33,715 nucleotides of DNA, taken from contig JAFYME010000043.1 in the NCBI GenBank assembly GCA_017556765.1, forward strand, positions 1 to 33,715, in the 5' to 3' direction. Of this stretch, positions 17,401-24,738 are shown piece by piece. Position numbers and translations under genes: made by a program. Below the pieces are notes generated by a model, which saw only the letters and a list, made by a program, of their open reading frames with translations, searched no databases and was not told the origin of the DNA. The DNA comes from Bacteroidales bacterium (GTDB taxonomy: Bacteria > Bacteroidota > Bacteroidia > Bacteroidales > UBA932). The number at the start of each line of letters is the position of its first letter. The first letter of the stretch is position 1.

Positions 17401-18306
17401 AGCAGCGTCTACGTCGTCGATAAGGAAAGAAAGAGTAGATACTGTTGCAGTAAGCTTCTCAAGAGTCTGGTTGATCTGAGCTACCTCATTGTCAATCTTC
17501 TCCTCAAGAGTTGTGTAAACTGATGCAAGACTTGCTCTGAGAGTCTCGATCTCCTGATAGATCTGATCGTCAGCAGCCTTACGCTCCTCTTCCTCAAGCT
17601 TGAGAAGGTTGTCGAGGTTTGTGCAAGTCTTCTCGATCATATCGATCTTCTCCCAAAGAGCCTCATCCTCGATTTTTGATCTCTCGATCTCCTCTGCAAG
17701 GAGAGTGTTGATTGCAGATGCGAACTCCTGAACAGTCTGGATGCTAGAGTAGATCTCCTCCTCCATTGTATCGATGTAAGCGTATACTGCGTCCATCTGA
17801 GCCTCCATCTCTGCCTGATATACCTCGAAAGCAGTTGTGAGGTTCTGTACACCCATAGTGTTCTGAGCTACTGCCTCGCAAAGAGAGTTTACAGTTGCCT
17901 CGAGATCCTCGATGCGCTTAACTGCACCAGCGATAGCTGCTGAGTTTGCGTCGATGTCACCCTGAAGCTCAGCCTTTGCATCAGCAAGAGCCTTCTGGAG
18001 AGCTGCGATTGCAGCCTCTACCTCAGCCTTGTCAGCCTTAGTTGCGATAGCTGCGTTGAGCTCTGCAACTGCTGCGTCGATTGTAGTGTTGAGCTCTGTC
18101 TCGAGAGCAGCAAGCTCTGCCTTTGTAGCAAAGTTTGCGTTGAGCTCTGCCTGGAGATCAGCGATAGCCTTCTCGAAGTCGGCCTCGACAGCATCAACCC
18201 TCTCATTCACATTCTGGATGTCTGTGTCATAGTCAGTACATCCAACCACAGCAACTGCTACTCCGCAAAGAAGCAACTTGCCAAGTTTAGTGAAAAATGA
18301 TTTCAT
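14500..18306 (-). CDS. Very long coiled-coil lipoprotein, function unknown
   Basis: A 1268-aa secreted lipoprotein. The signal and lipobox are MKSFFTKLGKLLLCGVAVAVVGC, then TDYDTD, an acidic patch that fits the surface-export signals described for Bacteroidota lipoproteins. Roughly residues 30-420 are heptad-rich and nearly free of Pro (AELNANFATKAELAALE, ATKADKAEVEAAIAALQ), which predicts a very long coiled coil. The remaining ~850 residues are rich in Val, Thr, Asp and Asn and look like a string of beta-sandwich domains, but I recognise no named family with certainty. Some database entries of this shape are labelled as having a PL29 lyase N-terminal domain because of the coil; I see no catalytic evidence. 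Codon use is strongly biased to a few codons, suggesting high expression. It lies 57 bases after an ompA-like gene on the same strand with no terminator or clear promoter between, so they are probably co-transcribed. Confidence 0.85.
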   Translation of the reverse strand: MKSFFTKLGKLLLCGVAVAVVGCTDYDTDIQNVNERVDAVEADFEKAIADLQAELNANFATKAELAALETELNTTIDAAVAELNAAIATKADKAEVEAAIAALQKALADAKAELQGDIDANSAAIAGAVKRIEDLEATVNSLCEAVAQNTMGVQNLTTAFEVYQAEMEAQMDAVYAYIDTMEEEIYSSIQTVQEFASAINTLLAEEIERSKIEDEALWEKIDMIEKTCTNLDNLLKLEEEERKAADDQIYQEIETLRASLASVYTTLEEKIDNEVAQINQTLEKLTATVSTLSFLIDDVDAALKAHIAAYEAFKATLQEKIAQYDMAITNHETAIETLKNDVEGIEGVIEQLKDEDILLGKSITDLQEALTAAMNIHADEIAEVNSLIEGLASQIEATQQTLTMLNNLVQDVWGRVQSIVFVPEYNDHKGTIDFAIVRVDPNAENSTDLYVPAISVLTYKVNAEDASKVASTIALQYAENLSMEVKEVKVRSTETEAPAAALEIVDVTAKDEYLLVSVVAKNFKPEFFEGRNIYSTSLLLYDGNNDRATEFTNLVAAQTAEFTPVIVDANNKEYTLEPNETHLLPYDKADTTVVILKDNKLAFKDAAGNLVKDEVVAQYDLNVERVLTAKNGNVVMTENNEGNVIEVEPGTFRWLFTADYDEKEADFTFTLGDQYTKEDKGREFDFNVVYNVNGIKVAADSKIQLTNKLISYDVPAVVVPWTMGLADSLRVVLNDASVLYRNELVRNAAYTVPENFEGYSLYSIVQTGTTLKREVTVNGQLATNVDIQASIGDEFVTLRLIPSAENGYAFPAYDAENDYNEYKITWVKEHESVTATITATLLLGKQPAPVAVDCGHAILTIDGENPFYAAEVNFLDAAYAEFDEALQATGVEFLGYADEATAKAAFKAALENTGASVNEVNTVKVGGAKGTEWNVAYNTGLVRFYDYNKAESVMTEDGVQLYTLYETGLNDFWFEVPFAFELDATIDVPTNGLIFSTADYVTVVDENNGRVEVDGDIVKGVYTIDQADLGKYFNVSKDTDNDNNLTVQFIVKTEGAPAPETTDVVNVIEDENEAVEYFVLDEGMSVIKDWTNGNTFQLNEIEVEAVLMVNGVFELDRKNVVLYTADPLEFAADSIVVTRLPGVPTTVKSFSALTLTSTEEEGNLINVDGKTSKGLFYNSKADVTYGADYTVTLKRVYTTDENGDHAYPTNKYEYADGVITLKADDGILLHSVYAEVEYTLTHNFNYGKTDVKTVLIEFQPADASEYSL

Positions 18307-18363
18307 AAATAATACTGTTTGTTAAATTAAATAATAAATATTGAGTTTCGTTTATCTCCGATA

Positions 18364-19572
18364 TTACTCAAGTGTGCAGGTTACCACACGGTTCTTGTTG
18401 TTCTCTGCGAATGGCTGAACTGTGTCACCCTTGAATGCAGTTGAAATACGCTCTGCAGGAACTCCAAGCTTGATGAGTCTCTCCTTAACAACCTTAGCAC
18501 GGTTCTCAGAAAGCTTCATGTTGCCAGCTGGTGTACCGGTCTCCCTGTCAGCGTGACCTACGAGGGCAACGTTGAAGTCAGGATTTGCCTTCATCCACTC
18601 AGCAAGCTTAACGAGCTTCTCGCCCTCAGCCTTACGGATGTATGTAGAGTTGATTGTGAAGAATACATTGTCTGAATTCTCAGCAGCCTTTGCAGCACGC
18701 TCAGCGGCAGCCTTCTCAGCAGCCTCTCTAGCAGCCTTCTCAGCAGCAGCCTTCTCAGCAGCAGCCTTCTCAGCGGCAGCCTTCTCAGCAGCAAGTCTCT
18801 CAGCCTCAGCCTTCTCAGCAGCAGCCTTTGCAGCAGCCTCAGCAGCAGCAGCCTCAGCAGCAGCTACAGCAGCAGCGTAAACAGCTGAAGGACGTGTGTT
18901 GTCGCCAAGACGGAAAGTGATGCCTGCGAGGAGGTTGAACTGCCAGTCTGCGAGGAGACCGCTCATATCCTCCTTAGAGTTGAACTTGTCAGAGTAGAAG
19001 TTGCTGTTAGCCTCAAGACCGAGAGCAACTCTCTTTGATACCCAGAAGTCAGCTCCGAGACCGAAACGGCCTACAACGAGAGGAAGCTTGTCCCAGTAGT
19101 ATGGGAGCATTGCAGAATACTTAGGATCTGCCTTAAGAGCTGCAGCCTCTTCATTGTTGAAACCATAAGCGCCACCGATACCAGCGAAGATATAAGGGCT
19201 GAAGATTCTGTCATGCTTGAAACCTCCGATGAGGCTAGCAAGGTCGAGAACGTAGTCAGCGTTGAGCTGGCCGTACTGGAACTTATAAAGCTCCTTCTCT
19301 GTAGAAAGCACGCTTCCCTTGCCCTGCCATCCGCTAAGGCCGAAACGCACTCCCATCGCATGATGGAAGTTGTAGGAAGCTGAAAGCTGAGCTGCAGGAG
19401 AGATAAGCTCAAGGAACTGAGCCTCACCTCTTGTGTGAGCTGCTCCACCCTGAAGCTTAAGGCTCCAGTGAGGACGGAACTCGAGGCTCTCGTCGCTCTT
19501 ACTCTGCTGCGCAGACGCAACACCACCCAACATGAGCAGTGCCACGGCAATCATAGTCAGTCGTTTCATCAT
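18364..19572 (-). CDS. OmpA-family outer-membrane protein with Ala-rich linker
   Basis: An outer-membrane porin-like protein that ties the membrane to peptidoglycan. It starts with a signal peptide (MMKRLTMIAVALLMLGGVASAQ; the second Met is also possible as start). About 200 residues of beta-barrel follow (HWSLKLQGGAAHTRGE, FSPYIFAGIGGAYGF, FGLGADFWVSKRVALGLE, FNLLAGITFRLGDN). Next comes a helical linker of about 65 residues made almost only of Ala, Glu and Lys, with AAAEK repeats. The C-terminal OmpA domain has FTINSTYIRKAEGEKL, NVALVGHADRETGTP, the Asn-Arg pair in LSENRAKVVKERL and FAENNKNRVVTC. At 402 aa it is typical of Bacteroidales major OmpA proteins apart from the linker. It heads the likely operon with the long coiled-coil lipoprotein. 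Its leader of about 90 nt carries a hairpin. Confidence 0.93.
   Translation of the reverse strand: MMKRLTMIAVALLMLGGVASAQQSKSDESLEFRPHWSLKLQGGAAHTRGEAQFLELISPAAQLSASYNFHHAMGVRFGLSGWQGKGSVLSTEKELYKFQYGQLNADYVLDLASLIGGFKHDRIFSPYIFAGIGGAYGFNNEEAAALKADPKYSAMLPYYWDKLPLVVGRFGLGADFWVSKRVALGLEANSNFYSDKFNSKEDMSGLLADWQFNLLAGITFRLGDNTRPSAVYAAAVAAAEAAAAEAAAKAAAEKAEAERLAAEKAAAEKAAAEKAAAEKAAREAAEKAAAERAAKAAENSDNVFFTINSTYIRKAEGEKLVKLAEWMKANPDFNVALVGHADRETGTPAGNMKLSENRAKVVKERLIKLGVPAERISTAFKGDTVQPFAENNKNRVVTCTLE
18730..18793 (-). repeat. 15-bp minisatellite inside the OmpA linker
   Basis: Repeats of TTCTCAGCAGCAGCC (with one A-to-G variant), about four in a row, encoding the AAAEK units of the linker; degenerate copies continue on both sides (about 18681-18876). 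The period is a multiple of three, so gain or loss of copies would change linker length without a frameshift. Confidence 0.8.
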
Positions 19573-19604
19573 AAAGTAGTATAGTATAGTTAAACATTAC
19601 ATGC

Positions 19605-19623
19605 TTATCACGCCCCGTGATAA
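19605..19623 (-). promoter_or_regulatory. Hairpin in the 5' leader of the ompA-like mRNA
   Basis: Perfect 7-bp stem (TTATCAC / GTGATAA) with a 5-base GC loop, about 30 bases before the start codon. Leader hairpins stabilise ompA mRNA in enteric bacteria; a similar role here is inference. Confidence 0.45.
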
Positions 19624-19669
19624 CCGATTTGGGCCTCGATTACCGACTAGGCAGAACAATAGTAATGCA

Positions 19670-19677
19670 CAAAGGTA
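19670..19677 (-). promoter_or_regulatory. Promoter -7 box of the ompA-like gene
   Basis: TACCTTTG on the - strand, with TTG exactly 19 bases upstream of it, in an A/T-rich region. It predicts a 5' leader of about 90 nt. Confidence 0.75.
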
Positions 19678-19763
19678 ATCAGTTTTTTTGAATTGGCAAT
19701 AAAAAATAATGAAAAAAGCGGGCCGAAAGCAGTATATATTAAATAATTCAAGGTAATAGCAGA

Positions 19764-19805
19764 ATGCTCTCAGGAAAGGACATATGGTTCTTTTCCTGAG
19801 AGCAT
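19764..19805 (-). terminator. Hairpin after the 753-aa membrane protein gene
   Basis: 14-bp stem (19764-19777 with 19792-19805) and a 14-base loop, 24 bases after the stop at 19829. It has no good T run on the - strand, so it may be a weak terminator or an mRNA 3' end barrier. Confidence 0.55.
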
Positions 19806-19828
19806 CTATTATACATGTATGGAAAAAA

Positions 19829-22090
19829 CTACTCGACCACAGGCGTAGCCACAAGAGCTGTATCCGTAACCGCCAATGAATCCGTCACTTCCACAACTTC
19901 CTCAACGACTGCTTCAGGCTGGTTGTAACGCGGAAGCGGAGACTTGAGGCCGAGGCCTGCGAGTACATTGAAGAGCCAGAGGCCGGCAGCGACTGCAGCA
20001 ACCGCAAGAACAGCGATCACCCACTTCGCCCATGGAGCAAGTCCTTTCTTCGCGTATGGATCCTTGAGCTTCATCTTAGGGAACTTCGCTATATCTGTAA
20101 GTGTCTCGCCGAACGGGATGCTGATCTTGGATGCGGCATTCACCGCCCAGCCGTTTGCGTTAAGGAGCGGAGCGATATTGCGGCGGCGGAGCTTCATCCA
20201 CGCCATGACCATCGCAGGGCCGGAAATAAGAAGCAAGATGCCGACAAATACTACGATAAGCTGCCACCACTTCAGGGCCACGATACCCTTGGCAAGCGAT
20301 ACGACAGCTGTACCGATCATACCGAGGGCCATTCCTATGGCAGCGAAAATACCGGCGAACTTAGCAATGTCGAAAGGAGGAGCTGCAGCAGGCTTGGTAC
20401 CGTCAGCTGCTGGAGCAGCAGGGATTGCAGCCGGAGCCGCATTGATCTTCGCATTTGCATCTGCAATCATCTTGGCATCCTTGTCAGCCGCACTCTTATT
20501 TATCAGATTCTCAATCGTTTTCGCCATCCTTCTATATGGAGACCAGAAAGCCTGACCTACGCTTATAGGATTGTCGATCACCTTAGTGATGACAGCATCC
20601 CACTCTTCACCTTTCTCGTCATAGTAGAGCGCATTCTTTCCGACAACAAGATCTCCTATCTCGCCTACTGTAACGGCAGCTACAATATTAAGCTTTGCAG
20701 AGCTTGTCTTTGTAGTACAGTCGCAGTAGATAAGGAACATACCGCTGGCAGCAGCCTCTGCATTATGCTTACCCATATCTGCAACCTTCATACAGAAGCG
20801 GCACTCCCTCTGGTCGACGATAAGACGTCCTGACTGGAAAATAGCCTTAACACCCATATCCTTGGTATAGAAATCATTGAGTGTTACAAAGTTACGCAGA
20901 AGCTTATAGAAGTCGCGGTATATATGGAGGAACCTGTCTACCATATCGATGTTTGCGGCTTCCTCTGCAAGCGCAGCATCCTGAGCTACCAGGTCAAGAA
21001 GGGCAGCCTTCTTATCCTTCGCGATGAAATCCTTGATTGCATCCAGTCCGAGAGCCTCTACTGCCGCACCGGCCTTGGCTCCCTTCCACGCTGTATATGC
21101 AGCGAACTGTGCTCCGATAGCCACCCAGTCCTCCTCAGTAAGCACCTTCTTATCTGCTGCAGCTATGGACTTCAATGTCTCGAACTGAGCCGCCCATGCC
21201 GGGTTCACAGGCTCAGAAAGGTCGATTTCAGCCTTTCCTGTCACGCGAGCGATAGGATACGCTGCGATTTCCTCTGTCTTGCCGGTAAGATTCTCTGCGC
21301 TGATAGCCTCTATACGCGAAGTCTGGACATCAAGAGCAGCTGTACTGTCAGGAGAGAAGGACGCGAGCTTCGAACGCATGAAGAAGTCCTTCACCTTGGC
21401 ATCAAGCGCATTATATGCATCAATTGCCGCATCGGTCTTGTCTCCGTATGGAGCCTCTACTGCAGCCTCCTGCCATGCGACATAATCAGCGAGAGTCTTA
21501 TAGAACGCCTCGATCATATCCGCATTGACGCCCTGCGCACCGCTTCTGTCAGCGACGCCTCCGAGCGAAGCCACGGCTGCAGCAATCGCTGCCTTCTCGT
21601 CAACATCATCAGACGAAGCCTCTGTAATGACGCCATCACCGTTGAAACGGGTCTTGGCAAAGATCGCCGCAACATCAGACGTATCTGCAAGAGAAATGAC
21701 ATTTCCCTCCTTGCCGAGATTGTCAAGAATCTGGCGTGCAGCTCCATAGAGCTTCTTTCCGGACTCATTTTCAAGATCCAGCTGAGCTATGTCGATATTG
21801 TCCGAGCCCTTAAGGACAAGATCAGCATCCTTGAGAGCACCTGTAATCCATTCTGCCGTAGCTATGACATCATTCACTCGGATCTTTCCATCGGAATCGA
21901 TATCCATATAAGCAAGGCTCTTTTCATCAATTTCGAGACCTTTTACCGGACATGAGAGCACCGTCCACATCTTCGGATCGAGCTCAGCAAGACGAGCGAT
22001 GGCCTCACCGGAATTGATCCTTACGCGTGATGAGCCGCCAATGTTGTCAAACTCCCACTTGTACTTTTTGTCTTTATTTATCATTGCCAT
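19829..22090 (-). CDS. Uncharacterised membrane protein with EF-hand-like loop and CxxC/CxC cysteines
   Basis: I do not recognise the family. What can be seen in its 753 aa: no signal peptide; an EF-hand-like calcium loop at residues 63-74 (DIDSDGKIRVND); a second, degenerate FNGDGVITEA near 149-158. A long Ala-rich helical middle follows. Four cysteines in two pairs (C430-x2-C433 and C456-x-C458) could bind a metal ion. A Pro/Ala linker lies near 551-572. Three hydrophobic segments follow, about 577-604, 608-632 and 688-712, and an acidic Val/Glu/Thr-rich C-terminal tail ends in TPVVE. The large N-terminal part is therefore probably cytoplasmic, anchored by the C-terminal segments. Start is MAMIN at 22090, preceded by a -7 box; the Met two codons later is possible. 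It is downstream of the CYTH gene on the same strand but has its own promoter. Confidence 0.75.
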   Translation of the reverse strand: MAMINKDKKYKWEFDNIGGSSRVRINSGEAIARLAELDPKMWTVLSCPVKGLEIDEKSLAYMDIDSDGKIRVNDVIATAEWITGALKDADLVLKGSDNIDIAQLDLENESGKKLYGAARQILDNLGKEGNVISLADTSDVAAIFAKTRFNGDGVITEASSDDVDEKAAIAAAVASLGGVADRSGAQGVNADMIEAFYKTLADYVAWQEAAVEAPYGDKTDAAIDAYNALDAKVKDFFMRSKLASFSPDSTAALDVQTSRIEAISAENLTGKTEEIAAYPIARVTGKAEIDLSEPVNPAWAAQFETLKSIAAADKKVLTEEDWVAIGAQFAAYTAWKGAKAGAAVEALGLDAIKDFIAKDKKAALLDLVAQDAALAEEAANIDMVDRFLHIYRDFYKLLRNFVTLNDFYTKDMGVKAIFQSGRLIVDQRECRFCMKVADMGKHNAEAAASGMFLIYCDCTTKTSSAKLNIVAAVTVGEIGDLVVGKNALYYDEKGEEWDAVITKVIDNPISVGQAFWSPYRRMAKTIENLINKSAADKDAKMIADANAKINAAPAAIPAAPAADGTKPAAAPPFDIAKFAGIFAAIGMALGMIGTAVVSLAKGIVALKWWQLIVVFVGILLLISGPAMVMAWMKLRRRNIAPLLNANGWAVNAASKISIPFGETLTDIAKFPKMKLKDPYAKKGLAPWAKWVIAVLAVAAVAAGLWLFNVLAGLGLKSPLPRYNQPEAVVEEVVEVTDSLAVTDTALVATPVVE

Positions 22091-22115
22091 ATGTATTGAA
22101 TTCTAAAAAATCGCA

Positions 22116-22123
22116 CAAATGTA
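22116..22123 (-). promoter_or_regulatory. -7 box of the 753-aa protein gene
   Basis: TACATTTG on the - strand, 25 bases before the ATG, in the 62-base gap after the CYTH gene. Confidence 0.7.
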
Positions 22124-22152
22124 ACCATTTTTTCCGAAAGAGCTGATTCTCA

Positions 22153-22629
22153 TCACTCTTCACCCCAGTTACAGAATGGGTTGCTCAAAAGACACGAATT
22201 GTAATATCTGCGGTCTCCTGTGACTTCCCTGCCCAGCCATGATGGCCTTTCAAAAGCCTCGTCTTCAGAAGAAAGTTCGACCTCGGCGACTACCAGGCCC
22301 CGATTGTCTCCGTAAAACTCATCGACTTCAAAGACATGATCCCCCGCTTTCACAAGATGTCTGATCTTGTCAATGACACCTGAGTCACACAAGCCTATAA
22401 GTTCTTCAGCGTCCTTCAAAGGGATTTCCGTCTCCCATTCAAATCGGCTGCACGAACCCGGCAATGTCGGCCCCTTGATCGTCAGAAAGCCTTTTTCTCC
22501 TCTTATTCTAATACGGACTGTCTTACCTGAAGAGGAACAAAGGTAGCCCTGAACAATACGCGAGGATTCGGTCACAAAGGGTCTGAAATCACCCGACACA
22601 AGAAATTTTCTTTCTATCTCCAATGACAT
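22153..22629 (-). CDS. CYTH-domain protein (probable inorganic triphosphatase)
   Basis: Member of the CYTH / triphosphate tunnel metalloenzyme family. Bacterial members of this short type hydrolyse inorganic triphosphate with Mg2+ or Mn2+. The defining EIERKFLV motif is at residues 4-11. Tunnel-lining charged strands are seen in TVRIRIRGEKGFLTIKG, SRFEWETEIP, VIDKIRHLV, VFEVDEFYGDNRGLVVAEVEL and ending in EVTGDRRYYNSCL. The 158-aa length matches single-domain members. It has its own promoter and a divergent small gene upstream. Substrate is inferred from the family; adenylate cyclase or thiamine triphosphatase activity occurs in relatives but is less likely. Confidence 0.9.
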   Translation of the reverse strand: MSLEIERKFLVSGDFRPFVTESSRIVQGYLCSSSGKTVRIRIRGEKGFLTIKGPTLPGSCSRFEWETEIPLKDAEELIGLCDSGVIDKIRHLVKAGDHVFEVDEFYGDNRGLVVAEVELSSEDEAFERPSWLGREVTGDRRYYNSCLLSNPFCNWGEE

Positions 22630-22649
22630 AAATGATCATTTATATTATG

Positions 22650-22657
22650 CAAATGTA
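22650..22657 (-). promoter_or_regulatory. -7 box of the CYTH gene
   Basis: TACATTTG on the - strand, 20 bases before the ATG at 22629. Confidence 0.7.
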
Positions 22658-22720
22658 CTCTATTTTTGAAAAACCTCATGCAATATGGCTTCACGGCGTT
22701 TCAGAATTCAAAAAAAAAAT

Positions 22721-22728
22721 TAAATTTG
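22721..22728 (+). promoter_or_regulatory. -7 box in front of the 48-codon ORF
   Basis: TAAATTTG, with TTTC 18 bases upstream at 22699-22702, after a run of nine A. It ends only 7 bases before the ORF's ATG, so the transcript would begin almost at the start codon. Confidence 0.65.
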
Positions 22729-22735
22729 CACTACT

Positions 22736-22882
22736 ATGAAAGATACAGAACACACATACGTACATCCAGAAATCAGCATAATCGAGATCGAAGCTGAGCA
22801 GGTTTTCCTTACAGAGAGCGGAGAAGGCAGCAACGAAGGGTTATTTACAGACCCTTTCGACTATTCAGACTTCTTCGAATAA
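22736..22882 (+). CDS. Small acidic protein, 48 aa, function unknown
   Basis: Starts MKDTEHTYVHPEISIIEIEA and ends DYSDFFE. It is very acidic, has no signal peptide or membrane segment, and contains a Ser/Gly/Asn stretch (ESGEGSNEG). Support for it being real: a good promoter box immediately upstream, the stop 23 bases before a lipoprotein gene on the same strand, and an xPEIxxIEIExE core that recurs in short ORFs found before surface-protein genes in Bacteroidales (from memory, not checked). Possible roles are a peptide precursor, a translated leader controlling the lipoprotein, or a small partner protein. I cannot choose between them. Confidence 0.6.
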   Translation: MKDTEHTYVHPEISIIEIEAEQVFLTESGEGSNEGLFTDPFDYSDFFE

Positions 22883-22905
22883 ACCATCCTAAACTGCATC
22901 CCCAC

Positions 22906-24738
22906 ATGAAAAAGATAGCACTGTTCATATCGGCTGCCCTTGCTGTATCGTCTTGTGTACAGCCGGAACCGGAAACAGCCGATGTTCCCATAACCGCCCA
23001 TACCGCCCCTCAGACCAGGACATCAATGGGAGAGGGCGTCGATGGCATGCATGACGTACTCTGGACCATCGGTGACGTCATAGCCGTTTCCGACGGCTAC
23101 CTTGAAGGTATCTACGTGACACATCAGGGTGGTTCGTCAAGCGCAATATTCAGCCCCAAGACGAAAACGAACATCAATTTCAGCACGGGAGTCATCGCCG
23201 GATACCCGGCGGGAAACATATTCCTTGGCACTCCTGACCTCAATGAAGACATATATCTAACCATACCGCAGGTTCAGAAATACACGAAGGACTCTTTTGC
23301 AGAAGCGACGATGCCGATGGTCAGCGACGTTGCATATGAGCCTGTACTCAACTTCCACAATGCAGCCGGAGTGATACGCCTGACCCTTTCCGGCGACGAA
23401 GAAGTCAGTGTATCTTCGATAACATTTACGACAGACCAGCAGTTCAGCGGAGATTTCTGCTACAATCCAGGCGAGCAGATATATAAGGAAGACAGCGCAG
23501 CAAGCGGATCAGAAAGCGTAACCATCGAGTGCGAGACTCCGGTAAGCGTCGGCAAAGAAGCCGTTGCATTCAATATAGTTGTCCCTCACAAGACATATTC
23601 AAAGCTCAGCATCAGCGTCAAGGCCACAGACGGAAGAGTGCATACCATAAACATGAAGGAAGGCAAACAGATCACCGTCCAGCGCAGCGGAATCGTGAAC
23701 ATTCCTTTGCATTTCGGAACATTCGGCACTTCGACAGCCCCGGAGATCAAGATGAGCACGACATATGTAACCTTCACCAATATCGGAATCTCTGTGGAAA
23801 TGAAGAACGTCACTTCATATTACAGCGGATTCGAGGAAAGAGCGTCATTTGACAGAGAGCTGTCTAGCGGCAATCTTCTTAAAGACCTTGAATGGAAAAA
23901 GCTGTACACAGGCCCTACTTCATATAAAGGTTCGGCGACAAGTTTCCAGGAAGAGTTCGGCGACGTCCTGATCGAGCCAGGTCACGAATACGCGTTCTGG
24001 ATCGTACCATACTCTGAGGATCAGTCGTATACAGAGGCTGACGTCCATTATATTTACATCCAGACAAAAGCCTTCACCCCAGGAGGAACCGTAACCCTGT
24101 CTTCCGACAACATAGAGGTAGACATGACCAGCATATCCCTGACTCTTACAGCGTCGGAAAACATCGAAATCATCTACAACATGTTGTTTTCCAATGAAGA
24201 CATGCAGCAGTTCGCCCAGGAGCAGGACATCATAGACTTCCTTCTCAGCGGAAGAGCCTATTTCATTGAAGATGAGTCAGATATCGTCGTACGAAAGTTC
24301 CTTTCTCCAGGCACGGACTACACGCTCGTAGCGCTTGCTGTAGACAGGAAGGGAAAATATGGATCTTTATTCCGTCAGGAATTCACAACTGTCGCGATAC
24401 CTTACAATGACATGGCCCTCGAAATAAACCAGGACCACAATGCGCTGAAGAGCGACCAGACACTCCGATGGAGCGTGTCCGGAGGTGGAGACGTTGCAGA
24501 ATACCGCTATATCTTCACCGAAACAGACCGTCATCTGTGGACCGGCACGCTTGAGTCATCTGTGAAAAAGGCCGGAGAGACCATGTACCTTGATCCTGGA
24601 ATCTACTACATCAGCAAGACGACCGATACTTATGCAAAGGTATCAATGGAAAACGGCAAGGAGTACATGTTCGTAATCCTCGCCGTAGACACTGATGGCA
24701 GACCGTCACCAGTCAGCCATTGGAAATTCGTTTATTAA
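22906..24738 (+). CDS. Fimbrillin-like lipoprotein with fibronectin III-like repeats
   Basis: Secreted surface lipoprotein. The signal is MKKIALFISAALAVSSC. The first ~280 residues resemble fimbrillin-family domains: after a short linker comes TAPQTRTSMGEG followed by VLWTIGDVIAVSDG, the TRT...W..GD.I pattern typical of that group, then FHNAAGVIRLTLSGDE and GIVNIPLHFG. Three fibronectin III-like beta domains follow (APEIKMSTTYVTFTNIGI..., VTLSSDNIEVDMTSISLTL..., DMALEINQDHN...), each ending in strands such as YAFWIVPYSED, YTLVALAVDRKG and YMFVILAVDTDG. At 610 aa it is longer than a fimbrial subunit, so it is more likely an adhesin or tip-type protein; that is inference. It is probably co-transcribed with the 48-aa ORF. 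Its stop codon overlaps the stop of the convergent symporter gene. Confidence 0.8.
   Translation: MKKIALFISAALAVSSCVQPEPETADVPITAHTAPQTRTSMGEGVDGMHDVLWTIGDVIAVSDGYLEGIYVTHQGGSSSAIFSPKTKTNINFSTGVIAGYPAGNIFLGTPDLNEDIYLTIPQVQKYTKDSFAEATMPMVSDVAYEPVLNFHNAAGVIRLTLSGDEEVSVSSITFTTDQQFSGDFCYNPGEQIYKEDSAASGSESVTIECETPVSVGKEAVAFNIVVPHKTYSKLSISVKATDGRVHTINMKEGKQITVQRSGIVNIPLHFGTFGTSTAPEIKMSTTYVTFTNIGISVEMKNVTSYYSGFEERASFDRELSSGNLLKDLEWKKLYTGPTSYKGSATSFQEEFGDVLIEPGHEYAFWIVPYSEDQSYTEADVHYIYIQTKAFTPGGTVTLSSDNIEVDMTSISLTLTASENIEIIYNMLFSNEDMQQFAQEQDIIDFLLSGRAYFIEDESDIVVRKFLSPGTDYTLVALAVDRKGKYGSLFRQEFTTVAIPYNDMALEINQDHNALKSDQTLRWSVSGGGDVAEYRYIFTETDRHLWTGTLESSVKKAGETMYLDPGIYYISKTTDTYAKVSMENGKEYMFVILAVDTDGRPSPVSHWKFVY

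Noticed and set aside
14500-18306. Polysaccharide lyase activity for the long lipoprotein
   Set aside because: Only the coiled-coil N-terminus resembles sequences so named; no catalytic domain is seen.
18572-18880. Ala/Ser-rich + strand frame opposite ompA
   Set aside because: It is the antisense reading of the GCA/GCC minisatellite.
20924-21955. 343-aa open frame on the + strand
   Set aside because: It is antisense to the 753-aa protein gene, has a composition typical of an antisense frame (many Cys, Ser, Leu, Arg) and no family resemblance.
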